Assembly: GCA_016281335.1 (NCBI GenBank)
Contig: JAEEIK010000110.1
Location: 20,803-84,802 of the forward strand
Direction: 5' to 3'
DNA from: Lachnospiraceae bacterium
GTDB lineage: Bacteria > Bacillota > Clostridia > Lachnospirales > Lachnospiraceae
Length of the DNA stretch: 64,000 nucleotides
Shown: positions 26,813 to 35,008 of the stretch, piece after piece
Position numbering within the stretch: position 1 is the stretch's first letter
How the letters are laid out: each line of letters starts with the position of its first letter
Notes under the pieces: generated by a model
Database searches by the model: none
What the model was told of the DNA's origin: nothing
What the model saw: the letters and a program-made list of their open reading frames with translations, nothing else
Made by a program: the position numbers and the translations under genes

Positions 26813-29422
26813 TTATCTTACCGTAATGAGAGTTTCATAATCAATCTGTTTTACCGTCATTATCAGCTTCGTAGATCCCGGGCTTACTCCGGTCACCCTT
26901 CCCTTGGCATCCACGCTTGCAACCGCCTCATTCTCGATCCTGTAAGTTATCTCTGAGGGGTTCGCGTTCATGACGGCTGTATTAACGCTTTTGCCGACCT
27001 TTACGCTATACTTCGATCTGCTGAACTGCGGCATTTTGATCTTCAGCTTGATCGTCAGTTTCTTCGCCTTCATTCCCTTTCCTGCCGGGAAGGTCACCGT
27101 AAGCCTGACTGTACCGGATTTTTTGATCTTAAGCAGGCCGTCTTTATCAACTTCGGCGATCTTCCTGCTCGAGGACTTCCAGCTTTCCGGCTTCACGCTT
27201 GCCTTTATATATGTGTTGAGATCAAGGTTACCCCTGCGTCCTATCTCCGTTATCTGAGCCTTATCAACTTCAGGAACTTCCACCGTGACAGTTTTAAGCG
27301 CTAAAGTTTCCCCCTTTGCATCCAGCGCAGCTATTGTGATCTTTCCGCTCTTTTGCACTTTAAGGCTGCTGCCCTTGATCTTTATTGCAGCCTTATCACC
27401 GTCAATAACGTTAAAGCTTTTTATTCCTTTTACTCCGGCAAAAACTGTTTTCTTAAGCTTCAGTGATTTAACGGCTAAAACATCCGCTCCTGCCTTGTAT
27501 TTTGTCAGATCAGCCTTGTCAGGTCCCAGCGGGGACGGGGTATCCGTCGGTTCCGTAGGCTCTTCGGGTGTCACGGGATCCACAGGATTGACAGGATCGT
27601 CAGGATTTACCGGATCCACAGGATTGACAGGATCGTCAGGATTTACCGGCTTCTCTGGATCCTCAGGATTTACCGGTTCTACGGGATCTTCCGGATTTAC
27701 CGGATTTACCGGATCCACCGGGTTGACCGGATTCACGGGGTCCTCCGGATCTGTCGGATTGACAGGCTGTGTATACTCATACTGAATATAGATATCCGTG
27801 ACTTCCGTTGTCAGTTCTTTATCTGCAAACATCAGGCCGCAGAAATTGCATTTCCAGTATTCTATATTTCCTTTTCTTGTCGGCGTCGCTGCTTTTGCCT
27901 CATAATGATATACGCTGTGTCCATGGGCTGGCTTGATAATGTCTTCCGCAGACATTTCCTGCTTCCTGTTTCTTGTCGAAAACATTTTACCGCAGTCACG
28001 GCATTTCCAATATTCATAATTACCGTCTGTGGTACAAGCGGCCGGAATACTGTCAATGAGTTCCAGATCATGCTCTTTTTCGCTGATATAATCTACCCTG
28101 ACTTTATCACAGTCCTTACAATGATATACTTTATTACCGCTCACCGTGCATGTAGCCTCTTTGGTCACAACTCCCCTATCCCAGTGATGGATTATCTTTT
28201 TAATGCTTTCATCCCAAGCCTGTGAGAAATGAACTGTCACCGTTCCGGCTTTTGATCCGATAGGCTCTCCGCTGATGCCTTCGATGGCATTCCACTGTTC
28301 TTCCGTTCCTTCGTAGTAAACGTCTGTTATGTATGAGTTCAGAAAGACTTTCTCACCGATAGAAATAACGGAATCCGGAATATATACATTATTAATATCC
28401 TTGCCACCTATAAGCGCTCCGCCTCTTATTGCTTTCAAGCCTTTGGAAAGCGCCACGCCTGTGATATTACGGCTGTTGGAATAAAACATGCTGCCGTCAT
28501 CATAACCCACTCCATAAATAATATTGAATCCATAGCTATACGGTATTATCACATCTTCATCTATGCCGCAATATGAAAAGATATATTTATTATAGGTATC
28601 ATTTCCGTAGAGTCCCAGGCGGAAGGGCTGTGTTTCTGAAATATCATAAGACCTGGGCAGAGTTGTCTCATAATAAGAAGCCTCCGCCAGATAATACTTT
28701 CCGTCTATCTTTACCATGGGACAGCGGTGGCTGTCGGAACAATCCACCATGTAATCTATCCCTGCCATATTGCAGAGTTTGCATATGGTATCCGTACTCG
28801 CCCAGCAATCACCGCAATTATACAGCATCATATCCTGCCATTTCTGGTACTTCACATTATAGATCGTATTCTCGGCTACCCACCTGGTAAAAGCAGAAAG
28901 CTTCTCCATGTCTGTCTCTGCGCCTTCCACGCATTGATCATAAACAGCCTGTATTCTGTCCTCTGCGTACTGCCGTCCCAGTTCCACAAGCGTTATCTTT
29001 ATGTCCTGATGCATATCTCCGTAATAGACGCGGAGCACAGCCGTGCCGGGATAATATTCTATCTCGTCATAATGTTCGGGAGGATAATAGTAGATCATGC
29101 TTCCTCCCTGCCCATTGACTATATATGAGGGAGACGGTTCGATCACACCGTCGCGGGTGATGTCCACATCACCGTTCATTTCTATAAATTTCCAGCTGAG
29201 CTTATAGCCTGTATCTCCTGCGCTCAGGGCATAAGATGTGGGCTGGTCTTCGCCGGGACTTCCCACCACTTCTTCCACTACGCTGTTAACGCAGTATATG
29301 CGTATCTCATCCGGAAACAGCTTTTCCCCGTCAGCCGGATCAGCCTGTGAAACTATACCTGTCAGCATCACGATCGCTGCCACTGATAAAAGCATTATCA
29401 TCCTTTTCATCAAGTTCTTCAT
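26813..29422 (-). CDS. Secreted transglutaminase-like protein with LRR, CxxC modules, PVNP linker and Ig-like C-terminus
   Basis: The 869-residue protein starts with a signal peptide (cleavage likely after ~residue 27, SQA). Residues ~150-260 form a transglutaminase-like core: Cys206 in NCGDCWAST, His232 in SDSHRCP, with Glu247 where Asp is usual. Residues ~320-395 resemble a BspA-type leucine-rich repeat (YIPDSVISIGEKVFL). Residues ~410-545 hold three related CxxC modules (CKDC, CRDC, CNFC). A Pro/Asn/Asp repeat linker spans ~552-635. The last ~230 residues look like two or three BIg2-like beta domains. No LPXTG anchor is visible. AGAGGT precedes the ATG. The role is unknown; wall- or glycan-associated display is possible. 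Confidence 0.85.
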   Translation of the reverse strand: MKNLMKRMIMLLSVAAIVMLTGIVSQADPADGEKLFPDEIRIYCVNSVVEEVVGSPGEDQPTSYALSAGDTGYKLSWKFIEMNGDVDITRDGVIEPSPSYIVNGQGGSMIYYYPPEHYDEIEYYPGTAVLRVYYGDMHQDIKITLVELGRQYAEDRIQAVYDQCVEGAETDMEKLSAFTRWVAENTIYNVKYQKWQDMMLYNCGDCWASTDTICKLCNMAGIDYMVDCSDSHRCPMVKIDGKYYLAEASYYETTLPRSYDISETQPFRLGLYGNDTYNKYIFSYCGIDEDVIIPYSYGFNIIYGVGYDDGSMFYSNSRNITGVALSKGLKAIRGGALIGGKDINNVYIPDSVISIGEKVFLNSYITDVYYEGTEEQWNAIEGISGEPIGSKAGTVTVHFSQAWDESIKKIIHHWDRGVVTKEATCTVSGNKVYHCKDCDKVRVDYISEKEHDLELIDSIPAACTTDGNYEYWKCRDCGKMFSTRNRKQEMSAEDIIKPAHGHSVYHYEAKAATPTRKGNIEYWKCNFCGLMFADKELTTEVTDIYIQYEYTQPVNPTDPEDPVNPVNPVDPVNPVNPEDPVEPVNPEDPEKPVNPDDPVNPVDPVNPDDPVNPVDPVTPEEPTEPTDTPSPLGPDKADLTKYKAGADVLAVKSLKLKKTVFAGVKGIKSFNVIDGDKAAIKIKGSSLKVQKSGKITIAALDAKGETLALKTVTVEVPEVDKAQITEIGRRGNLDLNTYIKASVKPESWKSSSRKIAEVDKDGLLKIKKSGTVRLTVTFPAGKGMKAKKLTIKLKIKMPQFSRSKYSVKVGKSVNTAVMNANPSEITYRIENEAVASVDAKGRVTGVSPGSTKLIMTVKQIDYETLITVR
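27576..27647 (-). repeat. 36-bp perfect tandem duplication within the PVNP linker
   Basis: Two identical 36-base units abut here (starting at 27576 and 27612) and encode 12-residue PVNPVDPVNPDD-type units. Degenerate copies continue to about 27770. The unit length is in frame, so expansion or contraction would change linker length without a frameshift. Confidence 0.9.
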
Positions 29423-29470
29423 TATCGCACTTACCTCTTTTAAACTTTTTCGTATTATGATTTCTTTAGT

Positions 29471-30436
29471 TTACATGACTCTGCCTGTCAGTTTGATATA
29501 CAGTCTTAAAAGCGTCTCGGGAAAATACAGATATACTTCAGCAGCAAGCTGCTCTTTTTTACCTTTCTCGAGAATTTTATATTCGGCAAGTCCTGCCTTT
29601 CCCAGCTTCCGTATCTCTGCAAAGAATTCCTTATCATCGCTGTCGCGGCTTATGTATGCCCCGACAAAAAGAACGATCAGTTCCATGCGGTAGCGTTTGT
29701 ATTCTTTCTGCAGATCGCCGTCGGACTCAGCTATCATACGGTCCAGAGCTTTTATCGAATCCAGCCAGCGCATTGACAGCTTTGATCTGGAAAGACTGCC
29801 GCTTCGTATAAACACTTCCCATAAAGGGCGGTTCATATAGTAAACACCTGCGCTTGATGAAATTGCTCTGTGCATATAGATGCGGTCTTCGCCCTGCTTA
29901 ATGTCTTCATCAAACTTAAGGGTCTTAACAATACTTGCAGGAAACAGTTTATGACATACGCTCTGCAGATAGTAACTGCCCTTTGCAATGTCCATCAGGG
30001 CTTCCGTGGAAGTAAGTTCTTTGCAGCTTTTAAGCATGCCGGCTCTGGGAACGGCTGCTTCCCCTTCCTTTTTCAGAGAGCGATCCGCAGCGATTATCAT
30101 GTCAGGATACACGACAGCGGCATTCATCAGTTCCTCTATAGCTGAGGAAATGAGGCGGTCATCTCCGTCGAGGAAAGCCACATAGTCCCCGTTTATTTCG
30201 TCAATGCCGCTGTTCCTTGCTGCCGAGAGTCCGCCGTTTTCCCTGTTTATCAGCCTTATCCTTGCATCTTTCTCTGCCTGCTCCTCTATGAGCTTCAATG
30301 TCCCATCCGTTGAGCCGTCATTTACGACCAGGATCTCAAGCTCTTTATATGTCTGGGATATAACAGACTCTATACAGCCCGTTATAAAGGCTTCCACATT
30401 ATATGCAGGTATTATGACCGTTACCGTTTTTGCCAT
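29471..30436 (-). CDS. GT2-family glycosyltransferase
   Basis: The 321-residue enzyme begins VTVIIPAYNVEAFITGCIES and has VVNDGSTDGTL, NGGLSAARNSGID and FLDGDDRLI (DXD), the standard layout of exopolysaccharide GT2 enzymes. Sugar specificity is unknown. AAGGAT lies 8 bases before the ATG. It is transcribed divergently from the plus-strand acetyltransferase with only 40 bases between start codons, and is followed after 48 bases by the secreted transglutaminase-like gene. Confidence 0.87.
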   Translation of the reverse strand: MAKTVTVIIPAYNVEAFITGCIESVISQTYKELEILVVNDGSTDGTLKLIEEQAEKDARIRLINRENGGLSAARNSGIDEINGDYVAFLDGDDRLISSAIEELMNAAVVYPDMIIAADRSLKKEGEAAVPRAGMLKSCKELTSTEALMDIAKGSYYLQSVCHKLFPASIVKTLKFDEDIKQGEDRIYMHRAISSSAGVYYMNRPLWEVFIRSGSLSRSKLSMRWLDSIKALDRMIAESDGDLQKEYKRYRMELIVLFVGAYISRDSDDKEFFAEIRKLGKAGLAEYKILEKGKKEQLAAEVYLYFPETLLRLYIKLTGRVM

Positions 30437-30440
30437 GATA

Positions 30441-30469
30441 TTGACATCCTTATCCGCGTTTAATAAAAT
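30441..30469 (+). promoter_or_regulatory. Near-consensus promoter for the plus-strand acetyltransferase
   Basis: A perfect TTGACA (30441-30446) lies 17 bases from TAAAAT (30464-30469). The expected transcription start, 6-8 bases after the -10, coincides with the ATG at 30477. No Shine-Dalgarno sequence lies between, so the message would be leaderless. Confidence 0.7.
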
Positions 30470-30476
30470 ACTTTCT

Positions 30477-31046
30477 ATGAAAAAAGACCAACTGAAATCC
30501 TTAATATCCGCAGATCTTTCCAGGGTGTACGAGCTGCCGCTTTCCTTTAAGGAACGCTTCTTCCTGCCCCCTGAGTTAAAATATCTGATCCTGTGGAGAA
30601 AGACCGCATATTACCGCAGCGCCGGCTCCTTATACGGTAAGTTTCTCTATCTGAAGCTTGAGGGCCTTATGCATAAGACTCATATACAGATACCGCCTGA
30701 AGTCTCAGCAGGTCCCGGCCTCTACATAGGCCACTTCGGCCGCATCATCATCCATCCTGAGGTAAAGCTTGGCAGGAACGTGAACCTTGCCACCGGCATC
30801 ACCATCGGCAAGCAGAACCGCGGCAAACATGAGGGCGTGCCCGTTATCGGCGATGATGTATGGATAGGCACCAATGCCGTGATCGTGGGTGGCATACATA
30901 TAGGCAATGACGTGCTCATAGCTCCGGGGGCCTATGTTAATACGGATATTCCCGATCACTCTGTCGTTATCGGAAATCCCGCAGTTATACATCCCTCCGA
31001 AAATGCCACGGCTTCCTACATCAACCGCCGTGTAGACGATAAGTAA
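30477..31046 (+). CDS. Hexapeptide-repeat acyltransferase (serine-acetyltransferase-like)
   Basis: The 189-residue protein has an N-terminal helical part (~1-75) and a left-handed beta-helix (~76-175) with repeats such as PVIGDDVWIGTNAVIVGGIHIGNDVLI and the NPAVI tail, as in CysE-like and sugar O-acetyltransferases. In this setting it probably O- or N-acetylates a glycan or sugar nucleotide; a CysE role is possible but it is shorter than typical. It is the only plus-strand gene. The frame is open upstream to 30204, but that stretch is antisense to the GT2 gene and lies before the promoter. Its 3' end overlaps the converging GT2 gene by 31 bases. Confidence 0.85.
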   Translation: MKKDQLKSLISADLSRVYELPLSFKERFFLPPELKYLILWRKTAYYRSAGSLYGKFLYLKLEGLMHKTHIQIPPEVSAGPGLYIGHFGRIIIHPEVKLGRNVNLATGITIGKQNRGKHEGVPVIGDDVWIGTNAVIVGGIHIGNDVLIAPGAYVNTDIPDHSVVIGNPAVIHPSENATASYINRRVDDK

Positions 31047-32023
31047 ATACCCCTGAGCATCAGATGTAACGCTCTTACACTTATACCGGATACTGCCGCG
31101 GCAGCCCGGTTTTTTAATCGTCCTTCCCTGTCTTTGCTGACGGCCTTTCCCATCAGCTTTATATCCCTGTATACCCTGTTTCTGAGAGCGCTGTTCTCTT
31201 CAAAAGGCATTTCGGAAAGTATCTGAGAGCAGGCCGAAAAATGTCTTCCCAAAGCAGCCTTATGGCAGGCAGGCCTCGCTTTATTCACGCGCTTGACCAT
31301 TTCCCTGCTGTGCAGGTAATATGCCCTGTTGCGGCTAGCCTGGGTAGTATAGATCGTGCTCTGTTTATCCTGCACATAATGATAGCAGACCTTATACCCT
31401 ACCGCGAGCCTCCCGGCTCCCATAAACAGTCTGTATATGGTGCCCATATCCTCGGCTTCGGTCCCTTCCGGGAAGGTCACCTTATCCCAGAGGCTTTTTT
31501 TACTCAGATAGCCCCAGGGCACGCTCATGATATCTTTCTGATAAAGCAGGGCTTTAAGCACTTCATCGCCCTCATATACATTTACGAGATGAGAACAGCT
31601 GCAGGAACCGCAGTCCGTACAGCAGCCTGCCCCTGCTTTGGTGTTGATCTCCTGACGCAACGGCTTGTCATGACCGCAGGCAGAAATATCGGCATCGTTT
31701 TCTTCCAGCAGTTTTCTTAAATAAGTAAGATAACAGCTCTCCACATAGTCATCGCTGTCAACGAAACAGATCAGCTTACCCGAGGCATTTACGATACCTG
31801 CGTTCCGCGCCCCCGCAGCGCCCGAATGTATGGGATGAAGCGCCCGTATCCTCTTATCCGCTGCGGCCAGTTCATCGCATACGGCAGCGGATCCGTCCGT
31901 AGAAGCATCATCCACCAGAATGATCTCATAGTTTTCATCATCCTGTTTAAGCAGACTCTCCACACAGCCGCCGAGATGTCTGATGGAATTATAAACCGGC
32001 ACTATCACGCTTATCTTGTCCAT
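31016..32023 (-). CDS. GT2-family glycosyltransferase with Cys-rich insert
   Basis: The ~335-residue enzyme begins ISVIVPVYNSIRHLGGCVES and has VDDASTDGS, SGAAGARNAGI and FVDSDDYVE (DXD), as in EpsH/EpsJ-like GT2 proteins. Between the catalytic core and the acceptor region lies an unusual Cys-rich insert, CCTDCGSCSCSH (residues ~131-142), with spacing that could bind a metal. The ATG at 32023 has GGAG 7 bases upstream; ATG 32029 overlaps the previous stop but is only one base from that site. The 3' end converges on the plus-strand acetyltransferase. Confidence 0.85.
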   Translation of the reverse strand: MDKISVIVPVYNSIRHLGGCVESLLKQDDENYEIILVDDASTDGSAAVCDELAAADKRIRALHPIHSGAAGARNAGIVNASGKLICFVDSDDYVESCYLTYLRKLLEENDADISACGHDKPLRQEINTKAGAGCCTDCGSCSCSHLVNVYEGDEVLKALLYQKDIMSVPWGYLSKKSLWDKVTFPEGTEAEDMGTIYRLFMGAGRLAVGYKVCYHYVQDKQSTIYTTQASRNRAYYLHSREMVKRVNKARPACHKAALGRHFSACSQILSEMPFEENSALRNRVYRDIKLMGKAVSKDREGRLKNRAAAAVSGISVRALHLMLRGIYLSSTRRLM

Positions 32024-32025
32024 AT

Positions 32026-33096
32026 TCATTCTCCGAAAAAACTCTTTAGCTTTTTTGCAAAAACTTCCCTGTCGTAATCATTTTCCCTGAGCAGCGCATA
32101 CTGTCGCTTAAGCTCGTCATCGTCTATATCCTTAATGATATCTCCTGTCTCATCAAAGCTCTTAAAGCCGCCGCCGGGTATCTTATTGCCTTTAAGTATG
32201 CCGCTGTAGGTCAACGGTATGGTGTCTAAGAATATCGCCTCCTGCAGCACTCCCGAAGTCTGTATGGAATATTTCTCCTCCGGATAGGGCAGTACCACGA
32301 ACCTGGCTTTTCCCAGCATCTTAAGATATTCATCTCTTTCGGGATACTCATCCCTTATCTCTATATTATCTTTTGCAGACTTCTTTAAGTTTTCAAATCT
32401 TTCCCTGTCATAAAATCTTCCGACTATCAGTAAGGGATAGCCGTTTTGGTTGAAAGCTTCCACAGCTTCCTCCAGCTTCTTATCGGGATTCATCGTCCCT
32501 AAGATCACCGCATGATCTTCTTTTTTATCTGCCCTGAAACGCTCATATATCCGGGGTTCATAGCTGTAGTCAGGTATAAAGATGCTTTCGGTATTCTTAA
32601 ATGAAAAGCCCGGTCCCGTGGAGATCATGCCTTTTATCTTTTTCTGCGCTCTCTCAAATATCTTCTGTTTGATACGTGAAAGCAGTCCGCCCTCAAAGCC
32701 GCCTATAAAGCTGTTTGCATAGACTGTCCTTCCCTTATTCCCGAAAAGCGCCATGTACAGGAAGAAGTAAAACTCCGTATTGAAAAACCAGACGATATCT
32801 GCATCCGTTTTAAGACACTCGCTTATGTTCACGAACATCTTGAGCTTATTGAATATCTTCTCGGCCAGGCTGTTCCTGCCCTTCATCAGTATGTGGTGCT
32901 TCAGTTTTCTGTATGACTCTTCCTTTTTTATCCCGGCAGCTTTAAGTATCACTGCAGGCGCAGCCACAGACAGCTCATAAGAAAGGTCTCTCAGCATTTC
33001 CCTGTATTCACTTAATACCTTAGGCGCATGTCCGACGGCAGTGCCTTCCACATCGCATCTGCCCTGGTATTCCGCCATCACTATACGCTTACTCAT
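32026..33096 (-). CDS. GT-B-like glycosyltransferase (GT4-related)
   Basis: The 356-residue protein lacks a strong N-terminal motif, but the second half is GT4-like: AVILGTMNPDKKLEEAVEAF, LLIVGRFYDRERFENL, ARFVVLPYPEEKYSIQTSGVLQEAIFLDTIPL. The classical EX7E is replaced by a degenerate segment ending in QEAI. It lies between the DUF5672-like gene and a GT2 gene with 4-base overlaps. The function is inferred only as sugar transfer. Confidence 0.7.
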   Translation of the reverse strand: MSKRIVMAEYQGRCDVEGTAVGHAPKVLSEYREMLRDLSYELSVAAPAVILKAAGIKKEESYRKLKHHILMKGRNSLAEKIFNKLKMFVNISECLKTDADIVWFFNTEFYFFLYMALFGNKGRTVYANSFIGGFEGGLLSRIKQKIFERAQKKIKGMISTGPGFSFKNTESIFIPDYSYEPRIYERFRADKKEDHAVILGTMNPDKKLEEAVEAFNQNGYPLLIVGRFYDRERFENLKKSAKDNIEIRDEYPERDEYLKMLGKARFVVLPYPEEKYSIQTSGVLQEAIFLDTIPLTYSGILKGNKIPGGGFKSFDETGDIIKDIDDDELKRQYALLRENDYDREVFAKKLKSFFGE

Positions 33097-33884
33097 ATCT
33101 CAATACCGTTTTCTTTAAGAAAGGCTTTCATCTCTTCGTAATCCGTAAATTCCTTTTTCCAGCCGTGTACGGCGTAAGGCGGCTTCCCGCATTTAACACT
33201 GTCCCTTAAACCGTACTCCAGGGCAAAGGCCCTGCCTGTCTCCACATCTGCGGGTTTAAAATCATTTCTGTTATCGCTTCCGCATACTCCGAAAAAGATA
33301 TCCTCGTTCCTTTTTATGAACCAGTATATCTTTCTCCAGCCATACTGCTCTATCAGCCTGATGCAGCTCTCATTCCTTCTTAATGAAAAACCGCCGTTAC
33401 CCATGGTGATGCCACAGCCCTTTTTCTTAAGACATCTGATCGTAAAGCCCGGAAAGCCTTCTTTCTTCGGGAACAGCCACTCCCATATCCTCCGTTCCGG
33501 TATCCAGGGCGCGCCGTAATAATCAAAAGCTTTATCGATAAATTCACTTATACGGTCCCTATCCTGCCATAAGGTTGCATCCGGCTGGGCTATCAGCATA
33601 TACTCCCATTTATCAAAACGTTTATAAAAAGCCGTTGAAAGCAGCAGTCTGTTATATGCCCTTATGCCCTTAAAGAAACGGTCATCAAAGCGTTCAAACA
33701 AAGCTCCCGCATATCTGTTCTCATACCAGGAAACGTCAAGGCTTTCGGGAACAACAAAAATCTTTGCGCTCTCAAGCACATCAAAATATCTGCCGACGCA
33801 TTTTTCTTCATCGGCATCAAAGCTCTTTTTATATGCCGGAATGACCGTTATGTATCTGTCCTGCATCTCCTGGCATGACCTCAC
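33093..33884 (-). CDS. DUF5672-like putative glycosyltransferase
   Basis: The 263-residue protein resembles DUF5672 proteins found in glycan loci: VTVIPAYKKSFD-like start, NRLLLSTAFYKRFDKWEYMLIAQPDATLW (a DXD-like site), YYGAPW, GNGGFSLRR and NEDIFFG. These give a GT-A-like pattern. The start is GTG, overlapping the upstream stop by 4 bases (GTGA), with AAGAGAG 6 bases upstream; an ATG at 33866 is an alternative but has its ribosome site directly abutting. Confidence 0.75.
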   Translation of the reverse strand: MRSCQEMQDRYITVIPAYKKSFDADEEKCVGRYFDVLESAKIFVVPESLDVSWYENRYAGALFERFDDRFFKGIRAYNRLLLSTAFYKRFDKWEYMLIAQPDATLWQDRDRISEFIDKAFDYYGAPWIPERRIWEWLFPKKEGFPGFTIRCLKKKGCGITMGNGGFSLRRNESCIRLIEQYGWRKIYWFIKRNEDIFFGVCGSDNRNDFKPADVETGRAFALEYGLRDSVKCGKPPYAVHGWKKEFTDYEEMKAFLKENGIEI

Positions 33885-35008
33885 TTTATACTCTCTTCAT
33901 AAGCTTTTTCCACAGTCTCCGTCATCCTGTCCCATGAAAAACGCTCGCTTTCCGCAATGACATTATTCCTGAACTCTTCCTGCCTGCCTTCGGTAAAATA
34001 CAGGTCTATGGCAGACTTAAGCCCCTCTGTATCTTCGGGTTCCACCACATAACCGGTCCTGTTGTCATCCACCACTTCGGGCAGCCCTCCCACTCTTGTG
34101 ACTATCACCGGAAGGCCGAAACCGTAAGCTATCTGCACTATGCCCGACTGTGTCGCGGAACGGTAAGGACAGACACAGAGATCGGCTGCTGCAAAATACT
34201 GCTCCACTTCCGTGTCAGGTACATAACCGTCCTTTATGCAGACGATATCCTTTATACCGTTCTCCTCTATAAGCTTTGTATACTCTTCCTTATCGCTTCC
34301 GAAATCTCCGACTATATAAAGCTTCGGTCTGACTGTGCTGCCTTTCATAGCCTTGATCAGAAGATCCAGGCCTTTGTATTTTCTGACATAGCCGAAGAAA
34401 AGTATCATAGGCTCCTTCTCATCAAGAGAAAGCAGCCCTCTTGCCTCCTCGCGCCCCATATCCTTCATCTTAAATGCGTTGTATGTGGGATGCACCTGTT
34501 TATATACCGGTATCTTCGGAAGCAGCTTTATGAAATCTTCCTTATCTCCTTCCGAATGAACTATCGCAAAAGAAGCTCTCTTAAGCGTTGCCTTAGTGAG
34601 AGCAGAATCGAAAACGAACCTCTCATGCGGAAGGACATTGTGGCAGAGAAAAGCTATCGGCGTGCCCTTCAAGTGTGAAGTAAGTCCCTGATAACAGGGT
34701 GCAAAATAAGGATGCCACCAGGATACTATCACCAGATCCGCCTTTTCTTCCCTTATCTTTTTTGCTGCGCTTATCCAGTTAAAAGGATTGGCGGTATTGA
34801 TCACATATTTTGTATCTTCCACCATGAAGCTTTTATTGCTGTAGTCCCTCTGTTCCCTTTTGAACAGTATCTTCGGATATTGCATGGAATAAGAATAACA
34901 GACCGTCTCGAATTTCTTTCGAAGCGCTCTGACCAATAAGCCCGTATAATGTGATATTCCGCCCTTGTATGGATATACAGGCCCGATCACCACTATCTTT
35001 TTTAACAT
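33881..35008 (-). CDS. GT4-family glycosyltransferase
   Basis: The 375-residue enzyme begins MLKKIVVIGPVYPYKGGISHYT. It contains CHNVLPHE, FFGYVRKYKGLDLLIKAM and CPYRSATQSGIVQIAYGFGLPVIVT, the last a GT4 EX7E-region variant in which the first Glu is missing. It is similar to mannosyl- or glucosyltransferases in EPS clusters. The ATG at 35008 has GGAGAG 7 bases upstream; nine further upstream codons are open but overlap the previous gene. Confidence 0.87.
   Translation of the reverse strand: MLKKIVVIGPVYPYKGGISHYTGLLVRALRKKFETVCYSYSMQYPKILFKREQRDYSNKSFMVEDTKYVINTANPFNWISAAKKIREEKADLVIVSWWHPYFAPCYQGLTSHLKGTPIAFLCHNVLPHERFVFDSALTKATLKRASFAIVHSEGDKEDFIKLLPKIPVYKQVHPTYNAFKMKDMGREEARGLLSLDEKEPMILFFGYVRKYKGLDLLIKAMKGSTVRPKLYIVGDFGSDKEEYTKLIEENGIKDIVCIKDGYVPDTEVEQYFAAADLCVCPYRSATQSGIVQIAYGFGLPVIVTRVGGLPEVVDDNRTGYVVEPEDTEGLKSAIDLYFTEGRQEEFRNNVIAESERFSWDRMTETVEKAYEESIK

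Noticed and set aside
27576..27647. 36-bp repeats as a CRISPR array
   Set aside because: The repeats are contiguous with no spacers, are in frame and encode the Pro-rich linker.
27285..27785. Plus-strand ORF with collagen-like Gly-Ser/Thr repeats
   Set aside because: It is the antisense reading of the PVNP linker of the secreted protein; the repeat comes from that linker and there is no ribosome site or promoter.
29423..29482. Promoter in front of the secreted transglutaminase-like gene
   Set aside because: CATAAT at 29454-29459 has no acceptable -35 at 16-18 bases (AGAGTC), so the gene is probably co-transcribed with the GT2 at 29471-30436.
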